In this document: positions 61,299 to 64,000 of the stretch, one piece after another
Position numbering within the stretch: the first letter of the stretch is position 1
Layout: the number at the start of each line of letters is the position of its first letter
Origin: Pedobacter insulae
Lineage (GTDB): Bacteria; Bacteroidota; Bacteroidia; Sphingobacteriales; Sphingobacteriaceae
Length of the DNA: 64,000 bases
NCBI RefSeq assembly: GCF_900113525.1
Contig: NZ_FOPP01000007.1
Span: forward strand, 186,001 to 250,000
Direction: 5' to 3'
Made by a program: the position numbers and the translations under genes
Notes under the pieces: generated by a model
Told to the model about the DNA's origin: nothing
The model's database searches: none
Seen by the model: the letters and a program-made list of their open reading frames with translations, nothing else

Positions 61299-62318
61299 AT
61301 GAACCGTAAAAACTTCCTGGCACTAATTCCTGCAGTAGCACTTTTAAACCCCTTAAAAACTGATGCTAAGTTACCCCTTGTAGAAAGTGCTAGACCAAAG
61401 GTGCCACCTTATTTGGTTGAAGGCGATACGATAGGTATTACTTGTCCGGCAGGTTATATTACAGCTGAAGAAATTGAGCCATCGGTTATTCAAATGAAAA
61501 GCTGGGGATTTAATGTAGTGATAGGTAAAACAGTGGGAGCAAGAGATTATACTTTTGGTGGCACTGATCAAGAACGTTTGCTAGATTTTCAACAAATGCT
61601 TGATGATCCTTCCATTAAAGCTATTATGTGTGCGAGGGGAGGCTATGGAGCAGTTAGAATTGTAGATCAATTAGATTTTAGCGGATTTAGATCGTCACCA
61701 AAGTGGATTATTGGTTTTAGCGATATCACTATTTTGCATTGCCATATTAATAGCAATTATAACGTAGCCAGCATTCATTCAAAGATGTGCAATAGTTTTC
61801 CGAGCGACTGGGCAACTGCAGAACCCATACAAATTGATACCATAAATTCAATTCAGCAAGCACTGAAAGGTGAGAAAATGAAATACCAAGCTATTTATAA
61901 TGCCAGCAATAGGCTGGGAATAGCAAAAGGTGAGCTAATTGGTGGTAATTTGCGGTGTATTGAAAACTTAGCCGGGAGTAAATCGGAGATTGAAACAGCA
62001 AGAAAAATCTTATTCTTAGAAGATACTGGAGAAGCCTTGTATAGTATTGATAGAATGTTTTTTAACTTAAAAAGAAGCGGTAAATTAAAAAAGCTTAACG
62101 GTTTAATTATAGGTGGATTTAAGTTAAAACCTGATGACGGGGCGGATGGGTTTGGAAAAACTTTAGTTGATATTGTGATGGAGAAGGTAGCAGAGTATAA
62201 TTATCCTGTTTGTTTCGACTTTCCGGTTGGCCATCAGAGAGCTAATTTTGCCTTAAAATGTGGTGTTAAGCATGCGTTAGATATTGGCGTAACTGGGACA
62301 ATGTTAACAGAATTGTAA
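61299..62318 (+). CDS. S66 LD-carboxypeptidase (LdcA-like)
   Basis: The 339-aa enzyme removes D-Ala from cytoplasmic or periplasmic tetrapeptides during murein recycling. A signal-like N-terminus (MNRKNFLALIPAVALLNPL) suggests export. S66 motifs are GDTIGITCPAGYI, CARGGYGAVRIVDQLDF and GFSDITILH with the nucleophilic Ser; the Glu and His of the triad fit LFLEDTGEALYSIDRM and VGHQRANF. The length is slightly above cytoplasmic LdcA because of the signal. Confidence 0.92.
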   Translation: MNRKNFLALIPAVALLNPLKTDAKLPLVESARPKVPPYLVEGDTIGITCPAGYITAEEIEPSVIQMKSWGFNVVIGKTVGARDYTFGGTDQERLLDFQQMLDDPSIKAIMCARGGYGAVRIVDQLDFSGFRSSPKWIIGFSDITILHCHINSNYNVASIHSKMCNSFPSDWATAEPIQIDTINSIQQALKGEKMKYQAIYNASNRLGIAKGELIGGNLRCIENLAGSKSEIETARKILFLEDTGEALYSIDRMFFNLKRSGKLKKLNGLIIGGFKLKPDDGADGFGKTLVDIVMEKVAEYNYPVCFDFPVGHQRANFALKCGVKHALDIGVTGTMLTEL

Positions 62319-62343
62319 ATCAAAACTAGTTAAATTATATTTG
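62313..62343 (+). promoter_or_regulatory. promoter of the GH127 gene
   Basis: TTG at 62313-62315, a 20-nt spacer and TATATTTG at 62336-62343 match the Bacteroidota consensus fully. The -33 box overlaps the stop codon of the preceding gene. Transcription should start near 62349. Confidence 0.78.
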
Positions 62344-62345
62344 AT

Positions 62346-62365
62346 ACATGTGAATATTCACCTGT
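62346..62365. promoter_or_regulatory. operator-like 20-bp dyad at the GH127 transcription start
   Basis: The site has a perfect 12-bp core, GTGAATATTCAC (62350-62361), with flanking ACA and TGT in register and one mismatch between. It begins 2 nt after the -7 box, exactly where a repressor would block initiation. Confidence 0.6.
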
Positions 62366-62411
62366 TTTTTACCCTTTCAACTCTTTAAATTTATTTTTTA
62401 AATCATAGCAG

Positions 62412-64000
62412 ATGAAAACTAAATTTTTAACCATAGTTGCAGGTTTAGCGGTATTTCATGCCGTGGCGCAAAAGAAAAGGGATTACCCAATCCAACCAGT
62501 CGCTTTTAAACATGTGCATGTGAATGATAAGTTTTGGGCCCCCAAAATGGAAGTAAATGCCAGCACAACCATTCCGTATACGCTGCAAAAATGTGAGGAA
62601 AATGGCCGAATAGATAATTTCTTGATGGCAGCACATGAAATTGAGGAGGTAAAACTATCCCAATTTACTTTTGATGATACCGATGTATATAAAGTAATTG
62701 AAGGGGCATCCTATGCAATGCAAGTAAAGAAGGATCCTAAATTAGCGCATTATATAGATTCGCTTATTAATATTATTGGAAGAGCTCAGGAAAAAGACGG
62801 TTACTTATATACTTTCAGAACTGCAAATGCCAAAAAGCCGCATGATTGGGTTGGCGCTAAACGATGGGAAAAGGAAGAGGAGCTAAGTCATGAACTTTAC
62901 AATTCGGGTCACCTTTATGAATCGGCAGCTGCCTATTACGAAGCGACCGGGAAGCGTAAATTGTTAGATATTGCACTTAAAAATGCAGATTTACTGGTCA
63001 GAGATTTTGGGCCTGGTAAATTGCAGATTTATCCTGGGCATCAGATTGTTGAAATTGGTTTGGTACGTTTGTACCGTATCACCGGCAATCAAAAATACCT
63101 CGATTTAGCTAAGTTTTTTCTTGATGTACGAGGCCCCAAGGGCGATCCTTATAACCAAGCCCAGGCTAAGGTAGTAGATCAAACTACGGCAGTTGGCCAT
63201 GCGGTAAGGGCAACCTATATGTACACGGGTATGGCAGATGTGGCAGCGTTAACTGGTGATACCAGGTATTTGGCTGCGATAGACAAGATATGGGACGATG
63301 TGGTAGGCAAGAAATTATACATTACCGGTGGGATAGGAGCTACCGGGGCAGGAGAAGCTTTTGGGGAAGCTTATCAGCTTCCTAACATGAGTGCTTATGC
63401 TGAAACCTGTGCTGCGATTGCAAATGTATATTGGAATAGCCGCATGTTTCAATTACATGGCGATGCTAAATACATCGATGTGTTAGAAAGAACGCTTTAC
63501 AATGGCTTGCTATCAGGCGTGTCGATAAGTGGCGATCGGTTTTTTTACCCTAATCCCTTAGCATCAATGCATCAACACCAGCGAAGTGCATGGTTTGCCT
63601 GTGCCTGTTGTATCTCAAACATGACCCGTTTCTTGCCGTCGGTGCCGGGTTATGTGTATGGTCACAATGAAAATAATTTATATGTTAATTTATTTATGGC
63701 TAATAAGGCTGATATTAAATTAACTAGCGGTGAGGTTAATATTACGCAATCAACCGAATATCCATGGAAAGGCCATGTTAAAATCGATGTTTCACCGGTA
63801 AAGCCTGCTGTATTTGCTGTTCATGTTCGTATTCCCGGATGGGCTACCAATTCGCCTGTTCCGGGCGATTTATATAGTTACCTCACGCCAACTAAGGGTG
63901 AAGTTAAATTATTGCTCAACGGCAAACCGGTTGTTTATAAAATGGTAAAAGGCTATGCGGTTATTGAGCAGAAATGGGCAAAAGGCGACCAGCTAATTTT
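62412..64000 (+). CDS. GH127-family beta-L-arabinofuranosidase, partial at right edge
   Basis: The open frame runs 529 codons from ATG 62412 to the window end. The signal peptide is KFLTIVAGLAVFHAVAQ. The catalytic domain follows: HVNDKFWAPKMEVN, ELYNSGHLYESAAAYYEATGKRKLLD, and KLYITGGIGATGAGEAFGEAYQLP. The zinc-cysteine active site of GH127 is visible as AETCAAIANVYW (Glu and Cys ligands) and FACACCISN (Cys pair, one the likely nucleophile). It should act on beta-L-arabinofuranosides such as those of plant cell-wall glycoproteins. The C-terminal ~100-150 residues are missing. Confidence 0.93.
   Translation, partial: MKTKFLTIVAGLAVFHAVAQKKRDYPIQPVAFKHVHVNDKFWAPKMEVNASTTIPYTLQKCEENGRIDNFLMAAHEIEEVKLSQFTFDDTDVYKVIEGASYAMQVKKDPKLAHYIDSLINIIGRAQEKDGYLYTFRTANAKKPHDWVGAKRWEKEEELSHELYNSGHLYESAAAYYEATGKRKLLDIALKNADLLVRDFGPGKLQIYPGHQIVEIGLVRLYRITGNQKYLDLAKFFLDVRGPKGDPYNQAQAKVVDQTTAVGHAVRATYMYTGMADVAALTGDTRYLAAIDKIWDDVVGKKLYITGGIGATGAGEAFGEAYQLPNMSAYAETCAAIANVYWNSRMFQLHGDAKYIDVLERTLYNGLLSGVSISGDRFFYPNPLASMHQHQRSAWFACACCISNMTRFLPSVPGYVYGHNENNLYVNLFMANKADIKLTSGEVNITQSTEYPWKGHVKIDVSPVKPAVFAVHVRIPGWATNSPVPGDLYSYLTPTKGEVKLLLNGKPVVYKMVKGYAVIEQKWAKGDQLI

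Noticed and set aside
1..64000. tRNA, rRNA, insertion sequences or prophage
   Set aside because: No such features were seen: intergenic gaps are short, and no transposase, integrase or structural phage protein is encoded.

Overview
The window comes from a member of the Bacteroidota, most likely Sphingobacteriaceae (Pedobacter or a close relative). This is read from the gene content: TonB-dependent receptors with carboxypeptidase-like N-terminal domains, DUF4249/DUF4876/DUF6850 partners, an S46 dipeptidyl-peptidase, GH92 and GH127 glycosidases, and Tat-exported Gfo/Idh/MocA dehydrogenases with DUF1080. It also fits the AT-rich DNA, the lack of Shine-Dalgarno sites, and promoters of the Bacteroidota type (TTG, about 20 nt, TAnnTTTG). 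It is ordinary chromosome: there is no rRNA, tRNA, CRISPR array, integrase, transposase or phage block. No gene-free gap exceeds about 250 bases.

Left part (1-16.1 kb). An aromatic amino acid operon on the minus strand (pheA, then DAHP synthase/chorismate mutase, cut by the window edge) is preceded by a complete transcription attenuator. Its leader peptide has a Tyr/Phe run and was too short for automated ORF calling. Next come bioF-bioD, a Spy-like secreted protein, a LexA/cI-like XRE-S24 regulator divergent from a degenerate GIY-YIG protein, a three-part metallopeptidase/propeller/barrel protein, PBP1A, PPK2, a beta-lactamase-fold serine hydrolase, a DUF6580 membrane protein, and a zinc-less sirtuin overlapping a Dph6-type ATP pyrophosphatase.

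Middle (16-32.7 kb). A convergent intergenic region holds four consecutive inverted repeats. Then come an S46 peptidase with the DPP11-type Arg, free-Met-sulfoxide reductase and 3-methyladenine glycosylase, kynureninase coupled to a bestrophin, an HDAC-fold protein, TruC, an outer-membrane-type hypothetical, an 11-bp tandem repeat and DNA polymerase IV. A minus-strand operon follows: TonB-dependent receptor, DUF4876 lipoprotein, DUF6850 barrel and di-heme peroxidase. Two Fur-like 7-1-7 palindromes precede it, so iron control is likely.

32.8-46 kb. This part holds a new 52-aa membrane peptide, a stand-alone receiver, a MATE pump, an AlbA_2/Schlafen-type regulator, a DUF4442 hotdog protein, a second TonB receptor with a DUF4249 lipoprotein, an OmpR/EnvZ-type two-component pair, an MFS symporter, and hemF followed by a 5'-nucleotidase split into two genes.

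Right part (46-64 kb). Carbohydrate metabolism dominates. A ROK regulator is divergent from an operon of three Gfo/Idh/MocA oxidoreductases (two exported, one cytoplasmic) and a 1129-aa HEAT plus double-DUF1080 protein; this looks like an oxidative 3-keto-glycoside pathway. After mnmA come a LacI regulator and a GH92 alpha-mannosidase, topB, an S66 LD-carboxypeptidase, and a GH127 beta-L-arabinofuranosidase cut by the window edge. The GH127 gene has a textbook promoter with an operator-like dyad at its predicted transcription start.
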